A stretch of DNA of 64,000 nucleotides from NCBI RefSeq assembly GCF_002019855.1, contig NZ_CM007717.1, positions 1,244,452-1,308,451 on the forward strand. Direction: 5' to 3'. The position numbers and the translations under genes were made by a program. This document shows, one piece after another, positions 1-8,477 of the stretch. The notes under the pieces are model-generated. The model was not told the origin of the DNA, searched no databases, and saw nothing but the letters and a program-made list of their open reading frames with translations. Every line of letters begins with the position of its first letter. The first letter of the stretch is position 1. Source of the stretch: Streptomyces antibioticus. Its GTDB lineage: Bacteria > Actinomycetota > Actinomycetes > Streptomycetales > Streptomycetaceae.

Positions 1-2
1 CC

Positions 3-155
3 TTGGTGATCTTCGTGGAGAAGCTATGGTCCCGGACGTCCTCCTCAGCGGTGTCGTGGGGCGTCGCCTTCCTTGTCCTGGCGGTGCTCGCACCGTTCCA
101 GGACTGGATGCTGCCGGGGCTGGAGGGCTCGATGCCGTCCGTGGACGGCGTGTGA
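3..155 (+). CDS. DUF2182 membrane protein, C-terminal end (partial)
   Basis: An open frame runs in from the left edge and stops with TGA at 153-155. It encodes a final transmembrane helix (AFLVLAVLAPFQDW) preceded by VIFVEKLWSR, which resembles the C-terminus of the DUF2182 family of predicted metal-binding integral membrane proteins. DUF2182 genes are commonly found beside DUF1326 genes, and a DUF1326 gene follows here, which supports the call. The start lies outside the window. The 286 bases to the next gene hold only a short dyad (GTCCAC-C-GTGGAC, 295-307) and a good ribosome site. Function of the family is unknown. Confidence 0.6.
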   Translation: MVIFVEKLWSRTSSSAVSWGVAFLVLAVLAPFQDWMLPGLEGSMPSVDGV

Positions 156-441
156 TCGTCTGTGCGCACCTGGTCAATTCCTTCGGACAGCGGTACGCCA
201 GGGGGAGGTGGCCCTGGGGCGTGCCTACAAGCCGGACCGGCTTGAGGCGCCGCCACCCGGCCCCCGGTCCCTCGTGTAGGGGCTCGGCGCCGTGGTCCAC
301 CGTGGACGCCGGCCGGTTTCCCGCTCGGGACATGAGGCGCAAGCTGGAAGGGAGACCGTCCTCCGATCCCGGGAACGGGCTCGGCACACGCGGTCTCGCC
401 ACTCCGAGTGAGCTCCTCGGAGCCCGGCTGGAGGAAGCGAT

Positions 442-1095
442 ATGACACAGCAGGCCACCGGCACGCGCTGGCATCTGGCCGGCGACTGGTTCGACGTATG
501 CAAGTGCGCAATTCCGTGCCCGTGCACGTTCGCGCAGCCCCCGACCTACGGCGACTGCGAAGGCGTCATGGTCTGGCACATCCGGGAAGGCAGCTTCGGG
601 GACGTACGGCTCGACGATCTCAATGTCCTGATGCTCGGGTCGTTCGAGGGCAACCCGTGGGCCGGCACGCATACCGAGCCGTACGCCGCGGTCTTCCTGG
701 ACGAGCGCGCCGACGATCAGCAGCGGGCTGCGCTGGGGACCGTCTTCGGCGGTGAGGCGGGCGGATGGCCGGCGGAGTTCGGGGCGATGTTCCACCCCGA
801 GATGCGGGGCATGGACGTCGTCCCGATCCACGTGGAGATCGACGAGGATCTCGCCACGTGGCGAGCCGAGATCCCGGGCCGTGTCACGGCGACCGCCGAG
901 GCGCTCACCGGCCCGACCACCCCGAACGGCGCACGCGTCCAGGTCCTCAACTCCCCGGGCTCCGAGGTGGGGCCGGGCCAGATCGCCACGTGGGGGCGGG
1001 CCACCGTCGACCGCGCCGACGCATTCGGCTTCACATGGGATCGCACCGGGAAGTCGAGCAAGTACTTCCCCTTCGACTGGAGCGGCCCTGACTGA
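442..1095 (+). CDS. DUF1326 domain protein
   Basis: The 217-residue protein has the DUF1326 layout: a beta-rich N-terminus with WHLAGDWFDVCKCAIPCPC, followed by YGDCEG and WHIREG. The cysteine cluster (CKCxxPCxC, then DC) is well placed to bind a metal, but that is inference. The ATG at 442 is preceded by GGAGG seven bases upstream. It follows the DUF2182 gene on the same strand, the usual pairing in actinomycetes and proteobacteria. No signal peptide is visible, so it is probably cytoplasmic. The biochemical role of the DUF1326/DUF2182 pair is not known. Confidence 0.85.
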   Translation: MTQQATGTRWHLAGDWFDVCKCAIPCPCTFAQPPTYGDCEGVMVWHIREGSFGDVRLDDLNVLMLGSFEGNPWAGTHTEPYAAVFLDERADDQQRAALGTVFGGEAGGWPAEFGAMFHPEMRGMDVVPIHVEIDEDLATWRAEIPGRVTATAEALTGPTTPNGARVQVLNSPGSEVGPGQIATWGRATVDRADAFGFTWDRTGKSSKYFPFDWSGPD

Positions 1096-1470
1096 AGACC
1101 ATCTGGCCGACCCGGGCACGTAGGCACGCAGCCCCAGGAACTGCCTGCGCGTAGGCCCGCAACACCAGGACTGCCTGCCGCCCTGGACTCCGGGGCCCGA
1201 TGCCATTGATGGGCGGCTCGCCCCTCACCTGGCCCTTCGGGGCCGAGCTGCCCGCCGGGCCGCCCGCCGCCAGCTGAAGAATCTCCTCGGCCACGTGGAA
1301 CACCGCAGTGCCCACGCATTCCGTACCGCCCTTGCTGTGGCGCGGTGGCGCGGCTGACCGCTCCCAAAATTTGCCATCCTGTCCCACCCCCGCCCACCAG
1401 GACCGCACGCACCAAGATCCGGACCATTCCCGGACCAGCCCCCGCCAGAGAGCCGCACCAACTGTCGTTT

Positions 1471-1560
1471 CCCCTGGTCAGATGGGTGCAGTCGCTGTAC
1501 CACCAGGAGACCAAGAATCTCCTGGTGTCGTACTCGCCCAAGAAGCTCGGCTTCTTCTAG
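1471..1560 (+). pseudogene. Possible 3' remnant of an unknown gene
   Basis: From about 1486 to the TAG at 1558-1560 the codons end almost exclusively in G or C, as in real genes here (for example CTG TAC CAC CAG GAG ACC AAG). The encoded tail ends LLVSYSPKKLGFF. The coding signal fades upstream within the same frame, so this looks like the surviving end of a gene whose front has been lost. I do not recognise the family. The inverted repeat at 1501-1527 lies inside it. Confidence 0.22.
1501..1527. repeat. Perfect 10-bp inverted repeat
   Basis: CACCAGGAGA and TCTCCTGGTG flank a seven-base loop. It sits inside the possible gene remnant and has no T-run. It could be a protein site, or an attenuator-type hairpin at the end of the desaturase transcript. 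Confidence 0.5.
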
Positions 1561-1570
1561 ACACCCGCGA

Positions 1571-1609
1571 AAGGGCGCCTGACCTGGGTTCGTCCCGTCA
1601 GGCGCCCTT
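1571..1609 (-). terminator. Terminator hairpin after the desaturase operon
   Basis: AAGGGCGCCTGAC (1571-1583) pairs perfectly over 13 bases with GTCAGGCGCCCTT (1597-1609) around a 13-base loop. It lies 32 bases past the desaturase stop on the minus strand. There is no long T-tract, which is usual for Streptomyces terminators. Confidence 0.8.
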
Positions 1610-1640
1610 CGTGCGGCCGGCCTTCGTCTCGCACCGGGTG

Positions 1641-2759
1641 TCAGGCCGCGAGGACCTCCTGCTCGCGGGCCGGTGTCTTGAGCTTGGGCTTCTTGTTCGG
1701 CAGGGAGAGCCGGACGACCTTGTGCCATGCGGAGAACACCTGCTTGGGCAGCGGCCCGGTGACGTACTCCAGCTCGTACTTCTCGAACAGCGCGCGCACC
1801 TTCACCGCGACCTCGGCGTACCGGTTGCTCGGCAGGTCCGGGAACAGGTGGTGTTCGATCTGGTGCGAGAGGTTGCCGGTCATGAAGTGCATGGCCTTGC
1901 TGCCGCTGATGTTCGCCGAGCCCATCATCTGGCGGAGGTACCACTGGCCGCGCGTCTCGCCCTTGATCGACCGGCGCTCGAAGACCTGGACGCCCTCGGG
2001 GAAGTGCCCGCACATGATCACCGAGTGGGACCAGAGGTTGCGGACCAGGTTCGCGGTGAACGTGGCGGCGAGCGTGGGGAGGAACGACGGGCCCGACAGC
2101 AGCGGGTGGATCACGTAGTCCTTGAGCACCTGCTTGCGGATCTTGCGGCCCACCGCCTTGGCCCGCGAGCGGAACTCCGGGTTCTTGCGGCGGCGCTTGT
2201 GCAGGTTCTTGCCGAGTTCCAGGTCGTACGCCGCGATGCCGTATTCGAAGAAGCAGGCGTTGAGGAAGTTCCACAGGGGCTGGCCGAGGTGGAACGGGTG
2301 CCACTTCTGGTCCTCGTCGACGCGCATGATGCCGTAGCCGAGGTCGTTGTCCTTGCCGATCACGTTGGTGTACTTGTGGTGCAGCTCGTTGTGCGAGTGC
2401 TTCCACTGGTCGGACGGCGAGACGTGATCCCATTCCCAGGTGGTGGAGTGGATCTTCGGGTCCCGCATCCAGTCCCACTGGCCGTGCAGGATGTTGTGGC
2501 CGATCTCCATGTTGTCCATGATCTTCGCCACGGACAGCCCGGCGGTGCCGAGCACCCACGCGGGCGGGAAGATCGAGAACAGCAGCACGCCCCTGCTGAC
2601 CAGCTCCAGCTTGCGCTGGGCCGAGATGACCTTGCGGATGTAGGCGGCGTCCTTCTCTCCGCGGCTGGCGAGCACGTCGTCGCGGATCGCGTCCAGCTCG
2701 CGGCCGAGCTCCTCGATCTGCTCCGCGGTCAGGTGGGCGGTGGGGTCGATAGCGGTCAA
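1641..2759 (-). CDS. Acyl-CoA/acyl-lipid desaturase, DesA3-like
   Basis: This is a membrane di-iron fatty-acid desaturase that would introduce a cis double bond into acyl chains. The histidine boxes are visible: HNILHG near residue 90, HSHNELHH around 120 and QIEHHLF near 310, the HxxxH/HxxHH/HxxHH set of the family. Hydrophobic segments follow the first box and lie around the SGPSFLPTLAATF region. I start at the TTG at 2759 because AGGA lies eight bases upstream and the product then begins MTAIDPTAHLTAEQIEELG; a GTG at 2783 would extend it into the preceding gene. The upstream gene encodes the matching electron donor, as in Rv3229c/Rv3230c of M. tuberculosis. The pair is probably transcribed from the intergenic region shared with the PucR gene. 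Confidence 0.93.
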   Translation of the reverse strand: MTAIDPTAHLTAEQIEELGRELDAIRDDVLASRGEKDAAYIRKVISAQRKLELVSRGVLLFSIFPPAWVLGTAGLSVAKIMDNMEIGHNILHGQWDWMRDPKIHSTTWEWDHVSPSDQWKHSHNELHHKYTNVIGKDNDLGYGIMRVDEDQKWHPFHLGQPLWNFLNACFFEYGIAAYDLELGKNLHKRRRKNPEFRSRAKAVGRKIRKQVLKDYVIHPLLSGPSFLPTLAATFTANLVRNLWSHSVIMCGHFPEGVQVFERRSIKGETRGQWYLRQMMGSANISGSKAMHFMTGNLSHQIEHHLFPDLPSNRYAEVAVKVRALFEKYELEYVTGPLPKQVFSAWHKVVRLSLPNKKPKLKTPAREQEVLAA

Positions 2760-2766
2760 GGTGTTC

Positions 2767-3822
2767 CTACCGTTCGATGGCACAGGGGCCCGCCGCGGCG
2801 GACACGCAGGTCTGGATGAGGACGCCCGGTTCGGCCTCGGTGATCTCGCCGGTGCGCAGGTCGCGGACGGCGCCCGCCGTGAGCGGCGTGGTGCAGCCGA
2901 AGCAGATGCCCATGCGGCACCCGGACGGCATGAGCACGCCGGCCGCCTCGCCGATGTCGAGCAACGGCGTGGCGCCGTCCGCGTCGACGGTCCTGCCGGT
3001 GGTGCTGAACGTGACCTCGCCGCCGTCGCCGGCGACGACGACGGTGGGGCGGAAGCGTTCGGTGTGCAGGCGCTCCGGGACGCCGTGCTCGGCCCAGTGT
3101 TTCTCGGCGGCGTCGAGCAGGCCCGCGGGCCCGCAGGCCCAGGTCTCGCGCTCGGCCCAGTCGGGCACGAGTTCGTCGAGGCGGGCGATGTCGAGCATGC
3201 CGTCCGTGTCGGTGTGCACCTCGGTGAGCCGCAGCTTGGTGTCCGCGACCAGGTCGTGCAGGTCGTTGCGGAAGATCACGTCCTGCGGCCGGGGCGCGCA
3301 GTGGACCATGACGACGTCGTCGAACTCGGTGTCGCGCAGCATGCCCATGACGGGCGTGATGCCGCTGCCGGCCGTCAGGTAGAGCACCTTGGCGGGCTTG
3401 GTCCGCGGCAGCACGAAGTCGCCGGTCGCCTGGTCGAGGTGGATCAGCGTGCCCGGTTTCACCCTGCGGACCAGATGGTTGCTGACCTTGCCGTCCGGGA
3501 TCGCCTTCACGGTGATCGTGACGCGGCCGTCCCGGCGGTTCGTCGGCGAGGTGAGCGAGTAGGCACGCCACAGGCGCACCCCGTCGACGTCGACTCCGAT
3601 CCGTACGTACTGACCGGCCGTGTGGCCGCGCCAGCCCCGTCCCGGTCTGATCACGATGGTCGCCGCGTCACCCGTCTCGGGGTGCACGGCCTCGATGCGC
3701 CCCCGCAGGTCGGCGCCCGCCCGCAGCGGGCTGACCAGGTCGAGGTAGTCGGACGGCAGCAGCGGCGTCGTGACCATCTCCAGTAGTTTCCACGCCCTGC
3801 TGCGGAGGGCTGTACTCGTCAT
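2767..3822 (-). CDS. Desaturase-associated ferredoxin/NADPH oxidoreductase
   Basis: The 351-residue protein has an N-terminal FAD-binding barrel (RAYSLTS, about residue 95), an NAD(P)-binding domain (YLTAGSGITPVMGM, then WACGPAGLLDAAE) and a C-terminal plant-type 2Fe-2S domain with the CRMGICFGC cysteines and a last cysteine in QTCVSA. This order (FNR then ferredoxin) is that of Rv3230c, the reductase that feeds electrons to the desaturase DesA3. It lies directly upstream of the desaturase with an eight-base gap, so a two-gene electron-transfer unit is clear. Cytoplasmic or membrane-peripheral location is inferred. Confidence 0.93.
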   Translation of the reverse strand: MTSTALRSRAWKLLEMVTTPLLPSDYLDLVSPLRAGADLRGRIEAVHPETGDAATIVIRPGRGWRGHTAGQYVRIGVDVDGVRLWRAYSLTSPTNRRDGRVTITVKAIPDGKVSNHLVRRVKPGTLIHLDQATGDFVLPRTKPAKVLYLTAGSGITPVMGMLRDTEFDDVVMVHCAPRPQDVIFRNDLHDLVADTKLRLTEVHTDTDGMLDIARLDELVPDWAERETWACGPAGLLDAAEKHWAEHGVPERLHTERFRPTVVVAGDGGEVTFSTTGRTVDADGATPLLDIGEAAGVLMPSGCRMGICFGCTTPLTAGAVRDLRTGEITEAEPGVLIQTCVSAAAGPCAIER

Positions 3823-3908
3823 GACTCCAGCTTGCTGTACCTGAGGGCGTAAAGTCCTGACCGAAGGACGTAAATCTGGTCGGCAGAATTGTTCGCAGGG
3901 AATAAAAC
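3823..3908. promoter_or_regulatory. Divergent promoter region with repeat/dyad
   Basis: The 86 bases between the desaturase operon and the PucR gene carry two copies of CGTAAA spaced 20 bases apart (3849-3854 and 3869-3874). Between them lies an inverted repeat GTCCT-N6-AGGAC (3854-3869). The two-turn spacing suggests a dimer-binding operator for the adjacent PucR-type regulator, but this is inference. Confidence 0.4.
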
Positions 3909-5048
3909 GTGAGCCATGTGATGCGGAGGGCCAGCGAGCTGACCCTGGACGAGACGACGGTCACCGTACTTCGGGCCGCGCTGAAGGCCACCGCCGACGA
4001 GGTCGTCCAGGCGATCATCGACGAGGTGCCGCCCTACGCCAACGCCCTCTCGGGCCATATGGGCGCCACCATCCGCCGAGCCGTCCGCACCGCCCTGGGG
4101 CACTACCTGGACCTCGCGAGCGGGAACGCCACGGGCGGCGACGGCGGCGACGCGGCCTACGAGCTGGGCCGCGGCGAGGTGCGCGACGGCCGTTCGATGG
4201 ACGCCCTGCTCAGCGCCTACCGCGTCGGTGCCCGCGTGGCCTGGCGATGCCTGGCGGCGGGGGCCGTACCCGCGGGTCTGCCGGCCGCCGAGGTCGCCAA
4301 GTTCGCCGAGCTGACCTTCGCCTACATCGACGAGCTGTCCGCCGCGAGCGCCGCGGGTCACGCCGACGAGCTGGCCGCCCGGGGCAGGGATCAAGAGCGT
4401 CACCTGGAGCACCTGGCCCGCGACCTCCTCGCCGGGGCGAGCCCGGACGTGCTGCTGGTCTCCGCTCAACGGGCCGGGTGGCAGCCTCCGGTCTCGCTGA
4501 CCGCGGTCCTGCTGCCCGCCGCCCAGGCCCGGCCCGCGTACCGCACGCTCGACCCGGGCACCCTCGTCCTCGACGATCTGCCGGACGCCACCGGTGTGCT
4601 GCTCGTCCCCGACGCCGACCGATCGCATCTCCTGCGGCAGCTCACCGACCGCGCCGCCGTGGTCGGCCCGGCCCGGCCATGGGCTCGTGCGTCCGCCTCG
4701 TACGCGCGGGCCGTACGCGCGCGCACCCTCTCCTCCGATATCCGCGACACCGAGGACCATCTGCCCGAGCTGGTGCTGAGCGCCGACATGGACGCCTTCG
4801 CCGACCTGCGTGCCCGAGCCCTCGCACCGTTGCGGACCTTGCCTGTCACCACCGCGCGGCGGCTGGAGGAGACGTTGCGGGCGTGGCTGCTGCACCAGGG
4901 CAGGCGGGACGAGGTGGCGGCGGCGCTGTTCGTCCACCCGCAGACCGTCCGGTACCGGATGTCGCAGCTCCGGGAGCTGTTTCCGGATCTCGCGTCGCCG
5001 CACCGGGTCCTCGAACTGACGCTGGCGGTCGGCCTTCGGGTGAACTGA
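3909..5048 (+). CDS. PucR family transcriptional regulator
   Basis: The 379-residue protein has the PucR/CdaR layout: an N-terminal helical sensory region (residues 1-170), a GGDEF-like degenerate middle, and a C-terminal HTH_30 domain seen as LEETLRAWLLHQGRR, then ALFVHPQTVRYRM near residue 340. It is divergent from the desaturase/reductase pair with only 86 bases between, so it probably controls that pair and itself. The GTG at 3909 is the first start; an in-frame ATG four codons later is also possible. The ligand cannot be read from sequence. Confidence 0.9.
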   Translation: MSHVMRRASELTLDETTVTVLRAALKATADEVVQAIIDEVPPYANALSGHMGATIRRAVRTALGHYLDLASGNATGGDGGDAAYELGRGEVRDGRSMDALLSAYRVGARVAWRCLAAGAVPAGLPAAEVAKFAELTFAYIDELSAASAAGHADELAARGRDQERHLEHLARDLLAGASPDVLLVSAQRAGWQPPVSLTAVLLPAAQARPAYRTLDPGTLVLDDLPDATGVLLVPDADRSHLLRQLTDRAAVVGPARPWARASASYARAVRARTLSSDIRDTEDHLPELVLSADMDAFADLRARALAPLRTLPVTTARRLEETLRAWLLHQGRRDEVAAALFVHPQTVRYRMSQLRELFPDLASPHRVLELTLAVGLRVN

Positions 5049-5095
5049 CGCGTTCCTCGACCGCCCCCTGAGCGACTCGTACCGGTGTGCGCTGG

Positions 5096-6522
5096 TCAGC
5101 GGAGTGCCGGGAGCTGCGCCAGTTCCTCCGCCACGGCGAGCAGGAGTCGGTCCGAGTATGCCGGGCCCGTGATCTGTACGCCGATCGGGAGGCCGTTCGT
5201 GTCGCGTGCGGCGGGGGCGATCAGGCTGGGCAGGCCGGTGTGGCTGGTGAGGTTCATCCAGGCGGTCTGGTCGAAGAAGTCCCGTTCGGCGCCGTCGACC
5301 AGGAGGGAGCGGCTGCCGGCGGGAATGGCCGGGGTGGGGGCGGCCGGGGTGATGAGGAGGTCGGGCCCGGCGTCGGCGAAGAAGCGGTGCCAGGTCTCCC
5401 GCAGGCGGTGGCGTTCCTCGTCGGCGCGGAGCCAGGTGCGGTGGGTCTGGGTCCGGTGGCGGAGGACGGTGGCCCGTGGGCTCGTGTCGTCGTCCTGGAG
5501 GGCGCGGGCCGCGGCGAGTTCGGCCGCGGCTGAGGCGTCGTCGGTGGCGGCCGTCGTGGTGGCGTGGAGGAGTTGCTCGAACAGGCGGAGAGAACCGGCG
5601 AAGTCGACCGGTCCCTTCGTGCGGTGGACCGTCGCTCCTGCTGAGGCCAGGGCCTGTTCGACCGCTTCGAGGGCCTGTGCTGTGGCGCGGTCGACGGGGC
5701 AGCTCGGGTCGTCCGCCCATACGGCGACGCGGAGTTCACCGATGCCGTGCCGGGGCGCGGGCAGGCTGACGTGCCAAGGGGTGTTCTCGGCGGGTGCCGG
5801 TGTCGTCAGGGCTTGGAGGAGAAGGGCGAGGTCGCGGGGGTCGCGGGCCAGGGGGCCGGGGGGCCGGGGGTGAGCATGTCGCTGCTGGTGAGCCGGCCCG
5901 GCGGGCGGGGGATGTGGCCGCGGGCCGGGACGAGTCCGAGCGTGGGGCGCAGGCCGTGGACGCCGCAGTAGTGGGCGGGGAGCCGGAGCGAGCCTGCCAG
6001 GTCGCTGCCCAGGTCGGCGGGGGTGAGGTGGGCGGCGACGGCAGCGGCGGGGCCGCCGGAGGAACCGCCGGTGGTGCGCTCGGGGTCGTGCGGGTTGAGG
6101 GTGCGGCCGAAGAGCGGGTTGTCGGTGTGGAGGTCCTGGCAGTACGCGGGCGTGTTCGTCTTGCCCATGATCACGGCCCCTTGGTGGCGGAGCCGGGCCA
6201 CCGCGACGGCGTCGCGCGCGGGGATGTGATCGGCGAGATCCTCGGCACCGCTCGTGGTGCGCAGCCCCGCCGTCTCGAAGCTGTCCTTGATGGTCATCGG
6301 AAGACCGTCGAGGATGCCGGTGCTCGTCCCGGCGGCGCGACGGTCGTCCGCCTTCCGGGCCGCGGCTCGGGCCGCGTCGTCGTCACGGGTGACCACGGCG
6401 TAGAGCGGGTCGGCGTCGATCCGGGCGAGGTGGAGGTCGAGCAGCTCACGGCTGGAGATCTCGCCGCGGCGCAGGGCTCGCACCTGGGCGTGGGCGGGTC
6501 GGCGGGTCATGTCGTTCGTCAT
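5096..6522 (-). pseudogene. Amidase, frameshifted
   Basis: The N-terminal 220 residues are a good amidase-signature protein: catalytic Lys in MTIKDSF, the Gly/Ser loop TGGSSGG and the nucleophile in SDLAGSLR. The frame then ends at 5806. A different minus-strand frame carries a perfect amidase C-terminus (GLPIGVQITGPAYSDR, stop at 5096-5098). The switch occurs in a run of G/C repeats at 5851-5870, where the units CCCCCGG, CCCCCCGG and CCCCCTGG follow each other. An eight-base slippage duplication or a one-base sequencing error there would explain it. If real, the C-terminal half is lost but the catalytic triad is kept. The start at 6522 has GGAG 12 bases upstream. Confidence 0.75.
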
Positions 6523-6601
6523 ACGGGGATGCGCTCCGGGTGGGTGCCTCGGGAAGCCTCAGGGGCAGGGTGAGTCGCGGTCCCGCCCTGGTCTTCGCCG
6601 G

Positions 6602-8086
6602 TCACAGGGCTCCGTCGTTCTCGACGGGGTAGGGCACGAACGTGCTGCTGTTCTGGTCGATGTGCAGGGCGCGGCCGAGTGGGGGTACGGCGCGTTGGGC
6701 GCAGCCGAGGCGTTCGCAGACTCGGCAGCCCATGCCGATGGGGGTCGCGGTGGAGGCGTTGGTGAGGTCGAGGCCGTCGGAGTAGACGAGGCGGTGGGCG
6801 TGGCGGATCTCGCAGCCGAGGCCGATGGCGTACGTCCTGCCGGGGTCGCCCCAGCCGCCGCGGTGCCGGGTGATGGCGCGGGCCGTCCACAAGTACCGCT
6901 GGCTGTCCGGCATTTCGGCGATCTGGACGTGGATGCGGCCGGGTGAGGAGAACGCCTCGTAGACGTTCCACAGGGGGCAGGTGCCGCCGGCGCGGGAGAA
7001 GGGGAAGCCGGACGCGGACTGGCGTTTGGAGAGGTTGCCGGCCCGGTCGACGCGGACGAAGGAGAAGGGGACGCCGCGCAGGCGCGGGCGTTGGAGGGTG
7101 CTCAGACGGTGGCAGACGGTCTCGTAGCTGAGGCCGTAGTGGTCGGTGAGGCGTTCGATGTCGTAGCGCGCCTCTTCGGCGGCCGTGTGGAAGGTGGTGT
7201 ACGGCAGGATCAGCGCGGCCGCGAAGTAGTTGGCGATGCCGATGCGGGCGAGGGCGTGGGTGGTCGAGCCGGGCTCGAAGTCCTCGGTGGCGAGCCGGTC
7301 GATGTCCTGTCCGTGTTCCAGCAGGGCGAGTTGGGTGGCCATGCGGAAGGCGCGCTGGCCGGGGCGGAGCCGTGGGGAGAGGTGGAGGGTGCGGGTTCTG
7401 TCGGCGTAGTGGTGGAGGTGTTCGGGGTGTTCGCCGGGCTCGGTGGCGAGGCGGATGCCGTGGGTCTCGGCGAGTCGTGCGGTGAGGGCGCCGATGACCT
7501 CGCCGGGCCGGATGCCGATCTTCTCGGCGAGGTGCTCGGCGGCGAGGTCGGTGTCGTGGAGGTAGTTCTGGCGGCGGTAGAAGAAGTCCCGGATCTCTTC
7601 GTGGGGCGAGAAGACGGTCCCTCTGTCGCGCCCTCTGTCGCGGTCGCGGCCGCCTGCTCCCCTGTCGCGGTCGGCGCTGTCCGCTCCTCTGTCGCGGTCG
7701 CGGCTGTCCGCCGCTCCGGCGAGCCGTTCGGACAGCCGCTGGTTGCGGCGGCCGAGGTCGAGGAGGACCTGGGCGACGCCGGGGTGCCGGGAGGCGAGGT
7801 CGGTGAGGTCGGTCGCCGAGATGCGGGACTCCGCGAGTTCGGCGGCCAGCGTCTCGCGGAGGTCGGCCACCAGCCGGGTCGCGTCGCGTTCGGAGAAGAA
7901 GCCCGGGTCGACGCCGAAGGCTTCGGTGAGGCGGAGCAGGACGGGGACGGTGAGCGGGCGGGAGTCGTGCTCCATCTGGTTCAGATAGCTCGGTGAGATG
8001 CCGAGCACCCGGGCCAGCTCGGCCTGGTTCATCCGGCGTTCCTCGCGCAGTCGCCGCAGCCGCGCCCCCGCGTACGTCTTGCTCAC
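6602..8086 (-). CDS. ramB: RamB/ScfR-type XRE regulator of acetate/acyl-CoA metabolism
   Basis: The 494-residue protein starts with an XRE helix-turn-helix (LGISPSYLNQMEHDSRPLT, residues 10-60), continues with an ImmA/IrrE-like (DUF955) region and ends with a DUF2083-type Cys-rich domain (GMGCRVCERLGC near residue 460; also GGTCPLWN). This is the architecture of RamB (represses aceA/aceB in Corynebacterium) and of the mycobacterial PrpR, which binds acyl-CoA and an iron-sulfur cluster. It is divergent from aceA, the expected target. An Asp/Arg-rich linker (DRDRG repeats, about residues 128-155) between the HTH and sensor regions is an unusual insertion. The GTG start has AAGGAG six bases upstream. 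Confidence 0.88.
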   Translation of the reverse strand: MSKTYAGARLRRLREERRMNQAELARVLGISPSYLNQMEHDSRPLTVPVLLRLTEAFGVDPGFFSERDATRLVADLRETLAAELAESRISATDLTDLASRHPGVAQVLLDLGRRNQRLSERLAGAADSRDRDRGADSADRDRGAGGRDRDRGRDRGTVFSPHEEIRDFFYRRQNYLHDTDLAAEHLAEKIGIRPGEVIGALTARLAETHGIRLATEPGEHPEHLHHYADRTRTLHLSPRLRPGQRAFRMATQLALLEHGQDIDRLATEDFEPGSTTHALARIGIANYFAAALILPYTTFHTAAEEARYDIERLTDHYGLSYETVCHRLSTLQRPRLRGVPFSFVRVDRAGNLSKRQSASGFPFSRAGGTCPLWNVYEAFSSPGRIHVQIAEMPDSQRYLWTARAITRHRGGWGDPGRTYAIGLGCEIRHAHRLVYSDGLDLTNASTATPIGMGCRVCERLGCAQRAVPPLGRALHIDQNSSTFVPYPVENDGAL

Positions 8087-8477
8087 CGACCGCTCCTTCG
8101 CACCGGGTCCTGGCTCTGGTCATCGTACGGGAAGAGCCTCCTGGGCGACCCTTCGCAAGATTGGCAAAAGACGGCGCGAAGATTCGCAGAAGTTGGCATT
8201 GATCCACGGTTGATGGCACTCAGTGCCAGTGTCAGAGTCGTATCGCGGCCCGCCGGAACCGGCAGCCACCACCCGGAACCGGGGCACGATTCACTGCCCT
8301 GACGTCGGGGATCCCGGCATCCGTGGGGGTGAGCGTCGGCAGCATTGCTCAGCTTCACCCTTCGGGGCGACGGCGGGCCGCATCCAAGGAACACCCCACG
8401 ACACGCAGTGCCACTCCCTCGCCCTCTTCCGGGCAGCGGATTGGCAGCCGGTACAGACCGAGGAGACGGTGACAGTC
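8087..8477. other. ramB-aceA divergent intergenic region
   Basis: This 391-base region has no supported gene. The half nearest ramB holds a cluster of related hexamers (8151-8200, listed separately). The rest is leader sequence for aceA with no riboswitch or terminator fold that I recognise. Confidence 0.5.
8151..8200. promoter_or_regulatory. Candidate RamB operator array
   Basis: Two copies of TTCGCA-N3/4-TTGGCA occur (TTCGCA at 8152 and 8183, 31 bases apart, about three helical turns). Each half resembles the TTTGCAAA core reported for RamB and PrpR. Position between ramB and aceA fits autoregulation and control of the glyoxylate genes. Binding is inferred. Confidence 0.5.

Larger units (their letters stand above)
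1096..1640. other. Non-coding stretch with a gene remnant and hairpins
   Basis: These 545 bases between the DUF1326 gene and the desaturase contain no convincing complete gene. They hold a possible 3' gene remnant (1471-1560), a perfect 10-base inverted repeat (1501-1510 with 1518-1527) and a strong terminator-like hairpin (1571-1609). Longer open frames across this stretch, on both strands, are antisense or out of frame with neighbouring genes. Confidence 0.5.

Noticed and set aside
1308..2819. A 503-residue plus-strand frame across the desaturase
   Set aside because: Antisense to a complete desaturase with all His boxes; no family resemblance.
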